Below are positions 45,010 through 56,700 of a stretch of 64,000 nt of DNA, in pieces. Positions within the stretch are counted from its first letter, which is position 1. Each line of letters opens with the position of its first letter. Position numbers and translations under genes: made by a program. The stretch comes from Limnanthes douglasii subsp. nivea. Taxonomy: Eukaryota > Streptophyta > Magnoliopsida > Brassicales > Limnanthaceae. The DNA lies in contig JAUPFV010000001.1 of assembly GCA_036936605.1 (NCBI GenBank), forward strand, positions 75,845,910 to 75,909,909, given 5' to 3'. Below the pieces are notes generated by a model, which saw only the letters and a program-made list of their open reading frames with translations, did not search any database and was not told the DNA's origin.

Positions 45010-47280
45010 TGGCAGATATGATAGATCGGGTGAACAACATCCAGGACCTTCTACACAGTACCTAGAGAAGTTTGAAAAAACCCTCAATATATAATTTTGG
45101 GTTCACCCGCACGAGTGGTGTATTTGAGAGACGAAACCGAACACTCAATTATATGGTTGGAAGCATGCATCACTCATATCAACCATTATCTTTCTAGGGG
45201 GAGCCATCAAATGTGTCGCTTATATACTCAAACGAGTACCCGCTAAATCTATTGTTAGCAACCCTATATGAGCTTTGGAACGGTCGTAGACCCAATTTTA
45301 AGCATTCACATATGTGGGGTTGTCTTGTTGAGGCAAGAACTGAAAAACCTCATGAAAAGAAAGTGGACCTAAAAATAATTAGTCGCTTCTTCATAGGTTA
45401 TTTCGAACATTCCAGGGGGTTTAAGTTTTCTGATTCTCTCACTAGTAAAATATTTGAGACAGGTTTCTAGAGGATGTTGAGTTTGGGGGAAGAATAAGGG
45501 AAAATATGTTGATTTTGAGGAAGAATCTATAGAGATTCGTGATGGTTTTAATATGGATACTCAAGTATCAGAATATTGGGTTGTAATGCCAATCATTTCG
45601 GTCCCATTAGAATAGGGTAATCCTCAAATTAACACTGGTGCTCCATTTAAGGGTTCCAACTAGGATACGTCTATGGTCGAAGTAGAACAACAGAAACCCT
45701 AAGGTAATATTCCATAAGAAGATCGAAATGAATTATTCATAATGTTCAAACTCTACCTCGTCAAGAAGTACAACAAGAGAAAATAATTCCCTTAAGAAGG
45801 TCCATGAGAGAAAGAAAGAGTTTTATAGGTCTAAAATTTAGAGTATATCGTCAGGAGCATAATGACTCGTGTGCTAGAACTGTAAATGATCCATCATCTG
45901 ACAAACAGAACATGGGAAGCTCTGACTCTCGATAATGGATTGACACTACGAAGGAAGAGTATAAATGGATGCAGGACAATACGGTATAAGATCTTGTCCC
46001 ATCACCTGAAAGGGAAAAGAAAATTGGTCGTAAGTGGATTTACAAAACCAAACGCCATTCCCTAGGTAATGTGGAATTACATAGAGAACGTCTTGTAGCA
46101 AAAGGTTATACTCAACATGAAGGGATTGATTTTAAAGAAAACTTTGATTTGGTATCGACGAAAGATTCCTTTAGGACAATCATGGCATTAGTTGCACATT
46201 TTTACCTTGAGCTCCATCATATGGATATTAAGACTACTTTTATCAATGGTAATATTGAGAAAACAATTTATATGGTGCAACCAAAAATCTTTGTAGAAAA
46301 CAATTCAAATTTTTTTGGTTTGTAGACTTAGGAAATCCGTTTATGGGCTCAACATGCCTGTCGTAAATGGTACTATCAATTCCTTGAGTTAATAGTCTGT
46401 TATGATTTTGAGATTAACTCGGTTGAGGACTGCGTGTATCACAAATTCAGTAGGAATAATTTTATATTTCTTATATTATACATAGATGACATATAAGGAA
46501 TTATTACAAACTGTATAAGACAAGTTTGTTATGAAGGATCTTGGTGATGCCATTTTTGTATTAATAATCCAGATACATCGGATCGCTCCCGTGGTATTCT
46601 TGGATTAATACAAAATGAATACACTAAAAGTATGTTACAACGTTATGGATAGGTATATTTCAAACTTATTCTGGGTCAATTTCCTAAGACAAAACTTAAG
46701 ATTTAGGAAATGAAAACGATCCCTTATGCTTCGGCAGTTGGGAGTTTAATGTATGCTCAAGTTTGTATTAGGTTGGATATTGCTTTTAATGTAAATATGT
46801 TGGGCAAATATTTTAGTAACCTAAGCATGGATCACTGGAAAGCAGTGACAAGAGTACTTTGGTACCTGCAAGGAACAATTGGGCACATGTTGACATATGG
46901 GAAGTCAGATAAACTGGATCTCATTACGTATTCCGACTCAGATTTTGTTGCGTGCTTTGAGGCATCAAACCAGGTGTTGTGGCTCCGGAATTTTGTTACT
47001 AGAGTGTGCATTGTACAAGGGATAGAAGGTCCCATGAGCTTATATTGCGATAACAATTCCGCGGTGCAGTATTCTAACAGGAACATAAGCTCGTCTAAAT
47101 CCAAACACATAGGAATAGAATTTTTGTACGTTAAAGAAATAGTACATATGGGTCAGATGAGTATAGAGCACATCGGCACAGACTCAATAATAGCAGATCC
47201 TCTAACCAATGCGATTTTATCAAAAGTTTTTCAGAGACGCACTATCAGTATGGGTGTAGTTGATTTAGAGGATTGTTAGT
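45010..47280 (+). pseudogene. Copia element, right fragment (integrase to RNase H)
   Basis: Continues the integrase interrupted at 24832, with GRYDRSGEQHPGP directly after the array. The post-integrase block follows (ELWNGRRPNFKHSHMWGC at 45213-45470). RT lies at 46071-46325 (ERLVAKGYTQHEGIDF; HHMDIKTTFINGN, with the catalytic Asp kept). RNase H lies at 46710-47279 (ITYSDSDF ... LYCDNNSAVQYS). About 45 residues between SDSDF and FEASNQVLWL are missing from RNase H, including the segment with its catalytic Glu. Multiple stops. Lineage resembles Tnt1-like copia. No 3' LTR recognised. Confidence 0.75.
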
Positions 47281-48501
47281 TTTAGTGGGACGCACTAGCG
47301 CTTCCTATAGTGCATGGATAAACCAAATCTTTTTTTCTAACTTGATTCTTCACGTTTCTCAAGTTCTTCTACAGCTCGCTAAAGAACGAAAAGGAGTAGA
47401 TACTCGATGGGTAGTTGCTTGAAAACCTAAAACTTATCGTATTTGTTTATTCTTAGGTAAATCTCAAATAAAAATTCATATTTTCTACTGCTATCTTCTA
47501 TATTAATTCGATGCTATTTCAAATAAAATATAACATTTTCCTCCTATTCAATTCTGACTTCAAAATTTTACAACATTATCTCGATAATTGTCCCCACTCA
47601 AGTAAAAATTTACTGCCTCAAATCAATAAATAAAAAATCACTTATTCAAATCATTCGTGAATCTTTCGAAATTAGTTTATCCTAGTTTCAAACCCTAACC
47701 TATATAATATAATCCCGGTAATCGCACATCTCACATGAGCAATGGTTTCTGATTCTTACTAAGGTAATAATAATTTTCGGTTCAAAGTTTTCTTTTTTGG
47801 TTTCCCTGCATGTTGATGCTACGTTTACTTAGTACATCTGCTGCTCTGAATCGCTAAATTGTGAACTTTTTAGGTGTCAACAAAAATAGGTTTGTGGTTC
47901 AGTACGTCTACGATGGAAAACTGGTGGAAAATAAGTGTTTGAAGTATACCGAAGGGAAATCAACTCTGATTGATTTTGATAAAACCAGACACGTTTTCAG
48001 ATCTTGAGTTTTATGAAATCCATGGACTAACTGATTCAGTAAAAATGGTTGGGCATTCCCAATTCGAAAAAAATATGACCTAGATTTGGTAATTCAAATA
48101 TGACGCTCCGTTTCCAACCTAAAATACCGAACATTTCAAACAAAATGATATCCGAAAAGTGCCTAACACCTGACACTTAAAACTCTGTCAAATTTAATTG
48201 TACTGTGATTGACAGCGTATATATATTTAAATTTCACAAATACCGTCTTCTTATACACTTACGGTTGTGATTCAGTGCCGAAATAGGCTCGTGTGTGTAT
48301 ATATATATATATAGCTAACCGTTTTTTTTCGGAGAGAATCCGCAACCGCTACTCAGAGTGTAATGAGTGCGCACGAGGTAAATCCTCGGTCTGACGCAAT
48401 TACATTAATGTTAAGGTAGTTATTTTATTTGTCAGATAAAAAAAACATAAAGAAAATTATAAAAAGACGATGTTAAAATATGTAAATATATCGTATCTTT
48501 T
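47281..48501. other. AT-rich intergenic region with a weak coding-like patch
   Basis: Mostly unremarkable. At about 47880-48110 the plus strand reads NRFVVQYVYDGKLVENKCLK and then FYEIHGLTDSVKMVGHS after a frame change. This faintly recalls the N-terminal PB1-like part of MuDR-type transposases. A (TA)n run lies at 48294-48313. Nothing else is supported. Confidence 0.3.
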
Positions 48502-48679
48502 TGTTAAAAACAAAGAGAGAAGTAGCCGTAGGAGGCGGCTAGGGTTTTGTCTTTTATTAGAAAATGTTTCTTTTTGTATTAAACTGTTTTTTATAATGCA
48601 AATCCAAGTAAGGCTCTCAATATATAGAGAACTTAGAAACCTATACAAGGAAACTCTTAATACACTGAATATTCTAACA
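48502..48679 (-). repeat. 3' LTR of copia 1
   Basis: 178 bp, paired with 52984-53158. The last codons of pol and the stop (minus TAG, 48674-48676) read through the polypurine tract into this LTR. Confidence 0.92.
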
Positions 48680-51600
48680 CTCCCCCTCAAGTTGTATAGT
48701 GGGATCACCAATACCCAACTTGGATAAAACTGATTCGAATGTTCTTGCAGCAACCACTTTTGTCAGGATGTCTGCCAGTTGGTCTTCGGATCTAACAAAC
48801 GGAAGTTCGACTGTCTCATCTTCAATCTTTTCTTTTATGAAGTGCCTATCTATTTCAACGTGCTTTCTATCGTGCTGTACCGGGTTCTCTGAAATCTTAA
48901 TCGCAACTTTATTATCGCACATTAACTGAGTTGGACACTTCAGGGGGATCCGATTTCTTTCATTATCTTCTTTAACCAAAGTATCTCGGTAATCCCCTTA
49001 ACGATTCCTCTAAATTCTGATTCAGCACTTGACAGTGATACTACTTTCTGTTTCTTACTCCTCCAAGTCACCAAGTCACCTCCAAGAAGATTAAAGTAAC
49101 CAGCAGTTGATCGCTTGTCGTTAGGATTCCCTCCTCAATCAGCATCTATGAATACTTCAACATCAAGGTGTCCATTTTTCTTAAAAATTATGCCTCTTCC
49201 TGGTGTGCCTTTGAGATATCGAATAATCCTCATTACTCCCTCCATATGGTGTTCCTGAGGATGATGCGTGAACTGCTTAACTACTCCCACCGCATATGCA
49301 ATGTCGGGTCGAGCGTGAGCCAGGTAAATCAATTTTCCCACCAACCTTTGGCACCTTTCTGTACTCGCTGGTCTGGCCCCTTCAATTATCTTTAGTTTGT
49401 GATTCACAACCATAGGAGTGTCATTTGGTTTGCAATCCACCATGTCAATTTCAGCTAAAAAATCCAATATATATTTTCGTTGGGAGATATATATCCCTCA
49501 TCTTGACCTAAGAACCTTGATTCCTAGGACATACTTCAATCCTCCAAGGTCTTTCATTTCGAACTCCTTGAAGAGTTTTTCCTAAGAGAGCTAATTTATT
49601 CTTCGTCATTCCCCATTATAATCATATCGTCGACATATATTATAAGACAAGTGACTAATTCTCCTCTCTTTTTGTAAAACAAGGTATGATCCCCATTACT
49701 CTGTTTGTAGCTATACTGCTTCATTTCCATTGTAAACCTCCCAAACCAAGCACGAGGAGACTGTTTGAGCCCATATAATGCCTTTTTCAGTTTACATACC
49801 TCATTTTCTTGAAAACCATCAGAGAACCCTGGTGGGGGTTCCATATATACCTCTTCTTCCAAGTCTCCATGTAAGAAAGCATTCTTTACATTAAATTGAT
49901 GAAGAGGCCAATCTTTATTTGCGGCTATTGAAAGTAAAACTCTGATAGTGTCAATCTTTGCAACCGGAGAGAACGTTTCAGAGTAGTCTATACCATATGT
50001 ATGTGTATATCTTTTGGCAACCAATCTCGCCTTGTGTCGCTCAATGGTGCCATCAGATTTATATTTTATATTAAACACCCATTTACACCCGACCGCTTTC
50101 TTCCCTTGTGGTAACACACAATTCTCCCATGTACCATTCCTTTTTAGAGCTTCCATTTTGGTATTCATTGCCTCATGCCATTCAGTCATCTTCTTAGCTT
50201 CTTGAGCTGTTTTAGGGATTTGTTCAGAGAGAATAGTAGCTGAAAACGCATTTGCAATCTTTGTCATTCCTTTTCTGTCCGTTTTTACCGGATATGTAGA
50301 ACCGAAGTTTGAGTTTCAACAAATGAACTTCCTGAAATGTCATGGTCAGTAGCATTTTGTGAATTATGACATTGTATATTGTTTACCTCTTGATGGATAT
50401 TTTCTTCGGCTGATTCGCTAGTAGTATCCATGGCATTGGTGGTAAGAACTGCCTCGTCAGTCTCCTTTATGTTGGAAGAGGCGTGTTCGGTGGCGCCATC
50501 TACCGACTCTGTTGGCACATCCTCAAAGTAACTTTCATATAGCAACCAGTCGAGTGATTCACTTACTTTCTCCCCCTGAGCACGGGATTGGTGATCAAAA
50601 AAATAATCGGATTCTAAGAAGTCACAGTCCATGGTGACATGGATTCGACGAGTAACCGGATTGTAACACCGATATCCCATTTGATGAACACCGTACCCAA
50701 CAAATACACACTTTTCGGCACATGGATTAAGTTTGTTTCGACTAGTTTTAGGGATATGAACAAACAACGAACAACCAAAGACACGAGGTGGTAAGGTCAT
50801 AACAGATGGAATTGTAACTTGGGTGGCAAGCACTTGTAATGGAGTTTTATTTCCTAGACATCGGGTTGGTAGAATATTTGCAAGATACGTGGCTGTAGCA
50901 AGAGCTTCTGGCCAAAAAGAATGAGGAACTCTAGATTCAATCATAATAGCACGAGTTTTTCCAAGTAAAGTACGATTTTTTCGTTCTGAAGTACCGTTTT
51001 GTTGAGGTGTGTTTGGGCAAGTGGTTTGATGGATAAGACCATTTGTTTTGAAAAAATTATGCATCGTTTGGTTGACAAACTCTGTTCCATTATCAGAATG
51101 GAGAATCTGTATTTTTTTCCAAATTGAGTCAAAATCATTTTGTAAAAACAAACAAATATTTATAGTACTTCCGATTTATGTTTCATGAAGTATATCCAAG
51201 TCATTCTTGAGAAATCATCCACAAATAAAACAAAGTATCTGATTTGATTGTTAGTGGAATTTGGTGCTTGACCCCAAACATCAGAATGGATTAGCGAAAA
51301 AGCATAATCAACTCTAGTATTACTTTGATTAAATGAGACCCTACGATTTTTTGCAAGAATGCAGGTTCCACATTTCTCATGAATGGAATTATTCAAAAAA
51401 AGATTAGGAAACAAACTTTTAAGATAGCTAAAAGAAGGATGACCAAGTCGTCGGTGCCATAACCAAAGTTGCCTTTCGGTTGTTCTGTGAGCAAGCACGG
51501 CATGTCTCTTATGAACTACCTCATCAACATAATGGAGACCTCCTTGTTCAGTACCACGCCCAATGATCTCCTTCAGACGAATGTCCTGTAAAATGCAATA

Positions 51601-52933
51601 AAATGGATGCATAAGAACCACACAGTTGAGTTGTTTTGTCATTTGACTAACAGATAATAACTTTACGGATAGTGAAGGAATATAGAGGCAGTTTTTAATT
51701 TCCATTTTTTCTGAAAAAATAATTGAACCTCCCCCTTTGACTTCACAAATTTCTCCACTAGCAGTCTCAATATGGGAATTCTTTGGAGATGACATGTCAC
51801 CAAAGTCTTTAGGATCATAAGACATGGTGTCCGAAGCCCCGCAATCAAAGATCCAATTCATTGATTTCTCAAACCCTTTACCTCCAAGTTTTTCATAGGA
51901 ATTCGTCGCCATTCCTCCAAAACCAGTGCCACTTCCTTGCTCACTTTTAGTCGGATCTTCACCGCCACTTGTAGACGAAGCCCGTTTGATATTAGATCTG
52001 AAATGCTTGTTATTTTTTTCCTTATGACCGTCCTTCCACCATTCTGGATAACCAACCAGCTGGAAACATGTCTCTTTAGTGTGTTTCTTCATCCCACAAT
52101 GAGTGCAATACAACTTGGATTTATCTTCTTTCTCTTTGGATCGAAATTTAAACCTCTGTACAGAATCTTTAGCAGCCAAACCCATTCCAATTTCAATCGA
52201 GTCACTATTAGAAGAACTTGATTTTAGTATATTAAGCCTGGCCACTTCCCTTTGTATTGTAGCATATGATGTTTCCACGGAAGGAAGAGGATCATTTTTC
52301 AGGATATCTCTCTTGACTGGTCCAGCTTGTCATTAATCGTCATTAGCAATTGATAGAGTCTTTGTTCTTGAGTCTTCTTATTGTAGATCTGAATGTCTTC
52401 TGGGTCTTTCATAGGATTCAGATCTCGCCTATCTATAGACATCCAGATATTCTGCAGTTTGTTCCACAAGTCTTCTAGTGTATCGGACCCTTGCCTCAAT
52501 GAATTAGCCCTCTTATGAAGGTCAAACACCTGTAACGAATCTGTACCAGAACCGTATATGGTGGCTAACCCATCCCATAGGGCTTTTGCAGTAGGATATT
52601 GCGAGACATTATTTACCAAGCTGGATTCAAGCTTCTGGATAATCCATGTAAAAACACATTGAGCATCTTGTTCCCACCTTGTATATGTGTTGTCAGTTTT
52701 GGATGGAGGTGTCGGCTCCCCTGTAATGTGAAAACCTCTCCCCCTTCCCCAATTTCTTTCTTCGTCAGGTTTTCCCATAGGGCATAGTTGTCACCACTGA
52801 TTTTAATCCCTAGGGATAAATTCTCGGGGTTAGTTGTTTGTTGTTGTGTTCCGAGACCATTTCTCAAAATAGCAGCAATCTGCATTGTTAATTCATCAGG
52901 AATTTGACTAACCACGACTTCATTGCCAGCCAT
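48674..52933 (-). pseudogene. Gag-Pol of copia 1
   Basis: ATG 52931-52933. Gag is about 52933-52020, with a zinc knuckle CTHCGMKKHTKETC. The protease motif reads DCGA (normally DSGA) near 51840. The integrase zinc region has HRRLGH..CGTC and the core has HSDVWG, HSDNGTEF and QQNGTSERKN. RT is at 50267-49596 with YVDD intact, but the first catalytic Asp (F-D-V-K-N-A-F block) is Asn (codon 49890-49892). RNase H follows to 48674. Breaks: frameshifts near 52770, 52300, 51155, 50280 and 49560; stops at about 51160, 49596, near 49505, and at a Trp position near 49135. It would encode particle, protease, integrase and RT-RNase H in one polyprotein. Confidence 0.88.
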
Positions 52934-52971
52934 CTTTGTTGAGGATGTTCAGAATTCTCAGAATCACACGT

Positions 52972-52983
52972 GCTCTGATACCA
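52972..52983 (-). promoter_or_regulatory. tRNA-Met primer-binding site, copia 1
   Basis: Minus strand TGGTATCAGAGC directly after the LTR end. Exact match to the usual plant copia initiator-Met site. Confidence 0.9.
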
Positions 52984-53158
52984 TGTTAAAAACAAAGAGA
53001 GAAGTAGCCGCATGAGGCGACTAGGGTTTTGTGTTTTATTAGAAAATGTTCCTTTTGTATTGAACTGTTTTTTATAATGCAAACCCAAGTAATGCTCTCA
53101 ATATATAGAGAACTTAGAGGCCTATACAAGGAAACTTAATACACTGAATATTCTAACA
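52984..53158 (-). repeat. 5' LTR of copia 1
   Basis: 175 bp, TGTTA..TAACA ends. It differs from the 3' LTR by several substitutions and a 3-bp length difference, so this insertion is older than the Tat element at 324. Confidence 0.92.
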
Positions 53159-53163
53159 CTTTT

Positions 53164-53468
53164 AGATTAACCGTTGAAAACTTTTTTTTAATAAAAAAAT
53201 AAATATATTTGTTTCTAACGGTCAGATAGAAAAACTCTTAGGATCTTCTAAAACATAAATATCAAATTAATGGGCTAAAAGAAATATTAAAAGATTCAAA
53301 ATCACTTAAATTGTTAAAGTTTTATTTTAGATAGATACAAGTTTTGAATGTAACACGCAGGATATTACATAGCTACAATACTAGAGAAACTTTATTAAAG
53401 CCACTTATACCATAATAATAAATATTCTTGTAATTGGCATATTTATAATGCCGGAGGATGGTACTTCT
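53164..53468. other. AT-rich spacer
   Basis: No gene seen. It lies between copia 1 and the small LTR element. Confidence 0.4.
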
Positions 53469-53765
53469 TGTTATCTTGGAACTAAATTAAATTAAGTTAG
53501 AAAGATACTAATTAATTAATTAAGTTAATTAATATATTTTTAAATATTTGGATAATATATTATTGATGTTAAAATATTATTTTTATTTTTTAAAATATTT
53601 AATTTTTTATTTTAGAGAAAATATTGTATTACTTAAAGATATTATTCTGCTATTAAAATCGAATAATATACTAATATAAATATTGGATATACAATGTATC
53701 AAACAACAGCATTACAAAAGCTTTAATAAAAAAAATTCCTTCTCTTATCTCTTTTATTATCTACA
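53469..53765 (+). repeat. Left LTR of small LTR element
   Basis: About 297 bp. It shares with the right copy ACTAAATTAA, AATAATATACTAATATAAAT, CAAACAAC..CATTACAAAA and the terminal CTCTTTTATTATCTACA. The start is a best guess at a TG. Confidence 0.6.
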
Positions 53766-53767
53766 AC

Positions 53768-53780
53768 TGGTATCAGAGCC
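53768..53780 (+). promoter_or_regulatory. tRNA-Met primer-binding site, small LTR element
   Basis: TGGTATCAGAGCC two bases after the left LTR end. Exact 12-base match to the sites of copia 1 and copia 2. Confidence 0.85.
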
Positions 53781-53789
53781 AAGGAGACA

Positions 53790-54300
53790 AAAGACATATG
53801 AAAAAATGCACAAGAAGCAGAATCCTGTCGCAGACAAGAATCCGTCGGCGATGAAGAAAAAAGAGAAAAAAAAAAGAACGATGTCCACTGGAGGAAAAAA
53901 AATAGTGGTTTTGTTGTCCGCCGGAGAAAAAATAAGAAATAACAATTTGTTGTTCGCCAGAGAAGAGAAGAAGAAGAGCATTGTCCACCATAGAAAAAAA
54001 GTGCTCTGGCAGAGAAAAAAAAGTAAAAAAAAAAAGCGAAAGAAGCGGAAGCGGAAGAAAAATCCGTCAGCGGAGGAAAAAGAAGAATAGTGGAAGAAAA
54101 AACATTTTTCGCCGAAGAAACGTTTGTCCTCTGGAGAAAAAACCGTTTTTCGCCAAAGAAAAAGAAGAAGAGAAAAAAAATGGAAGAAGAAAACGAAACA
54201 TGAAGAAAAAGATAACAAAAAAAAGAAAAGGAGGAAGAAGACAAGAAAGAAAAAGGAAAAGAAGATTAAGAAAAAATGGGTGAAGAAGATCGGAGGTGAA
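53790..54300 (+). other. Purine-rich interior of small LTR element
   Basis: The plus strand is almost entirely A and G (GAAGAAAAA-type words), with short pyrimidine breaks such as TCCGTCGGCG, TCCGCCGG and TCTGGAGA. Lys/Arg/Glu-rich frames (for example 53683-54090) are composition artefacts without domain motifs. Confidence 0.6.
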
Positions 54301-54525
54301 CAAAAAAGACTGTAGATGATTGGAGGTGACTATAACAGGTCGGAAAAGACCGTAGACAGACCGTAGACGATTGGAGGCGACCGGAATAGGGACAAAAAAA
54401 TATTTGATCAAATAGACCATATCTTCACTAACTCATCTACTACACACGTGTTAAAAAAGAATGATGTCTTCAAAAAGAATGTGAAAAGTTCAAAAGTTAT
54501 CCGAAAACTTAATTTAAGAAAGGTA

Positions 54526-54754
54526 TGGTTGAAACAAAACTAAATTAAGCTAATGTAAAAATATTATTCTTATTCTTTTAGAGATTTGAGTTTGTATTTT
54601 TTTTTTAAATATTATATTAGTCAAAAATATTATTTACAATAAAAACATAATAATATACTAATATAAATATAGCATATGTGTTGTACCAAACAACAACATC
54701 ATTACAAAAACTTTAATAAAAATTTCTTCTCTCCTATCTCTTTTATTATCTACA
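54526..54754 (+). repeat. Right LTR of small LTR element
   Basis: About 229 bp, shorter than the left copy because of internal deletions, with the same terminal CTCTTTTATTATCTACA. Confidence 0.6.
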
Positions 54755-54756
54755 TG

Positions 54757-55192
54757 TTCTTGTATAACCTTCAAGTGTTATAACCGTTCTTTCTTCCTCG
54801 GTCAGGGTCGCACCGATCGCAAAAGCCTATGATATAGATACCACTTACAACACCATGCAATGATGGACTAATAGTTTTCGATTTATCATGTTTGCGTGTT
54901 CTTCATCACCAACGTGCTCAAAACTATGAACCTTCGCATTAACTTTTACGTGCCGGACTCTTAGTGGAGCAGGGGAAATCCTGAAACAAACTACAACAAA
55001 AGATCTCGGAACAGCAATTTTGAACCTTTTATCCGTAGCTATAAACCCTTCGAAAAGTTTGGCCATTTTTACATGCTTTCTAAGATAATTTTGAAGGTTG
55101 ACCATGCCATAGGTCCGAAGCACGGGCCAGAGTTTCATGGCTCGGAATCTTCTGCTTAGAGTTAGTTGTCAATTTTTGTAGTCGGTTAAATG
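54757..55192 (-). pseudogene. Tyrosine/aromatic amino acid decarboxylase fragment
   Basis: The minus strand encodes the C-terminal part of a plant PLP-dependent decarboxylase (group II). It reads DYKN, stop, QLTLSRRFRA, then MKLWPVLRTYG, VCFRISP and INRKLL, and after a frameshift FAIGATLTEE. The stop near 55180 falls where the family has Trp (DYKDWQ). Family members are about 500 residues with PLP-lysine upstream; that part is absent. The fragment is cut on one side near the small LTR element and fades out before copia 2 on the other. It is a dead relic of a host gene for amine synthesis from tyrosine, DOPA or tryptophan. Confidence 0.8.
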
Positions 55193-55291
55193 TTTAGTGT
55201 TTGAAGAGTTATCTTATGACCTCCTGTATATAAAGTCTGAGTGTATGTTGTCCGTGGATGTAAGATTTCTTCAAAAATTGAATATATTTTC
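55193..55291. other. Spacer before copia 2
   Basis: Short AT-rich host sequence ending in the TTTTC target duplication (55287-55291). Confidence 0.4.
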
Positions 55292-55657
55292 TGTTAGGAC
55301 AATAATTAATTAAGCTTGAAAATATTAATTAATTAATTTAGTTAAAATATTTTAATAATATATTAATGTATTTTTGAACAATATATATTATTCAATTAAG
55401 AATATATTATTCAATTGAGAATATATTATTCAATTTAGGAAAAATATGTTTAGATTTGATTTTATATTTTAAAGAGTATTATATTAGTAAAATATATTAT
55501 TCTGTCATTTAAAACAGTATAATATATTATTACTAATATATATATATAGGAGATGTACTAACCAAAAAGATTAAGAAAAATAAAATATAAAAAAAACACT
55601 TTTGTTCTCTCCCATATTTTTCTTTCTTTCTCCAAAAATATTCCATTAAAATCTACA
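55292..55657 (+). repeat. 5' LTR of copia 2
   Basis: 366 bp, extremely AT-rich, with many TATTATTCAATT and TTAATTAATT words. Confidence 0.92.
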
Positions 55658-55659
55658 AT

Positions 55660-55671
55660 TGGTATCAGAGC
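55660..55671 (+). promoter_or_regulatory. tRNA-Met primer-binding site, copia 2
   Basis: TGGTATCAGAGC two bases after the LTR end. Exact plant copia initiator-Met site. Confidence 0.9.
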
Positions 55672-55685
55672 TCTGTTTGATCAAG

Positions 55686-56700
55686 ATGAACAACTCGATT
55701 CCTATCTCTTTTGTTCCTCAATTAACAAAAGAAAATTATAATAAATGGAGTACTCAGATGAAGGCTCCACTAGGATCTCAAAAAGAATGGGAAATTGTTG
55801 AAAAAGGCTACAATGAAGTAAAAGATGTTGAAGAAGAAAAATTAACACCAACACAAAAAGAAGATCTAAGAAAATCAAGAAAGAAAGATAAAAAAGCATT
55901 TTTTTGGATATATCAAGGAGTCCAATCATATGAAGCAGCTTGGGAAACAATTGCTTGTGCCACTTCAGCAAAACAAGCATGAGAAATTTTGGAGAAATCA
56001 TTCAAAGGAGATGAAAAGGTAAAAAGAATTCGATTAGAGAATTTGAAAGTTTACAAAAAAACAGCGTCTGAATCCGTTTCTGATTATTGTTCACGGGTAT
56101 TGTCCATTGTGAACCAATTGAAAATAAAAATAAATGGGAAACATTGGATGATATCCGTGTAATTGAAAAAATTCTACGCTCTTTGGATTCAAGATTTGAC
56201 TATATTGTGGTTGCTATTGAAGAATCTAAGGATTTAAACATCATGATGATTGATGAATTAACCGGCTCATTGAAAGCTCATGAAGAAAGATTAAATAAGA
56301 AAAACAAGGAAGTATCGTTAGATCAAGCACTACAGTCAAACTTGTCTATAAGTGAGAAGAAAGAATATTCTACAAATCAGAGGGAAAAAGATTATGGCCA
56401 TCCTTCAAGAGAATGGAAAAGAACAAACAAAAACCAGAATTTTAGAAGCTCACAAAGAGGACACGGAAATCAAAGAGGAAGAGGCTTCAATACTTATGGA
56501 AGGGGTCATTATGACAATCAATGGAAAGAAACAAACCAAAATCAGATCTTTAGAGGTTCACAAAGAGGACGTGGACGTGGAAATCAAAGAGGAACAAGTC
56601 GTGGTTATATTGAGTGTTTTTATTGTCACAAGCCTGGTCATATGGAAAGCGATTGTTGGCACAAGGAAAAAGAAAAAAACGAAGCTAATATGGTGAAAAA
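55686..56700 (+). pseudogene. Gag of copia 2
   Basis: ATG 55686, 15 bp after the primer site. N-terminal copia Gag features are LTKENYNKWSTQMKA and the ETLDD..VIEKILRSL block, then an Arg/Gly/Asn-rich nucleic-acid-binding region with repeated GSQRGRG words, and the zinc knuckle CFYCHKPGHMESDC (near 56612). It is broken by an in-frame TGA at 55979-55981, where the family has Trp, and by a frame change near 56110-56140 in an A-rich run. After that point Gag continues in frame with Pol. Confidence 0.88.

Larger units (their letters stand above)
48502..53158 (-). mobile_element. Complete copia retrotransposon 1
   Basis: 4657 bp, minus strand. Short LTRs (48502-48679 and 52984-53158) begin TGTTA and end TAACA on both strands. 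Target duplication CTTTT is at 48497-48501 and 53159-53163. The tRNA-Met primer site (minus TGGTATCAGAGC, 52972-52983) abuts the 5' LTR. The polypurine tract (minus CTTGAGGGGGAG) abuts the 3' LTR. Integrase precedes RT, which defines Ty1/copia. The coding region is inactivated. Confidence 0.95.
53469..54754 (+). mobile_element. Small non-coding LTR element (TRIM/LARD-like)
   Basis: Two related AT-rich repeats (about 53469-53765 and 54526-54754) both end TTTTATTATCTACA. The first is followed two bases later by TGGTATCAGAGCC (53768-53780), the tRNA-Met primer site. The roughly 760-bp interior has no Gag or Pol motif. Left boundaries are approximate and no clean target duplication was found (CTTCT versus TGTTC). 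The LTR ends resemble those of copia 2 (55292-60137), suggesting dependence on a copia of that kind. Confidence 0.65.

Noticed and set aside
24828..45014. TAAAG/TGGCA as a target duplication of the Tat array
   Set aside because: Only one of five bases agrees, so it cannot be claimed, although position and copia context are right.
53683..54090. Lys/Arg/Glu-rich 135-codon frame
   Set aside because: Follows purely from the purine-rich DNA; no domain, no conserved start context, and it overlaps an LTR and primer site.
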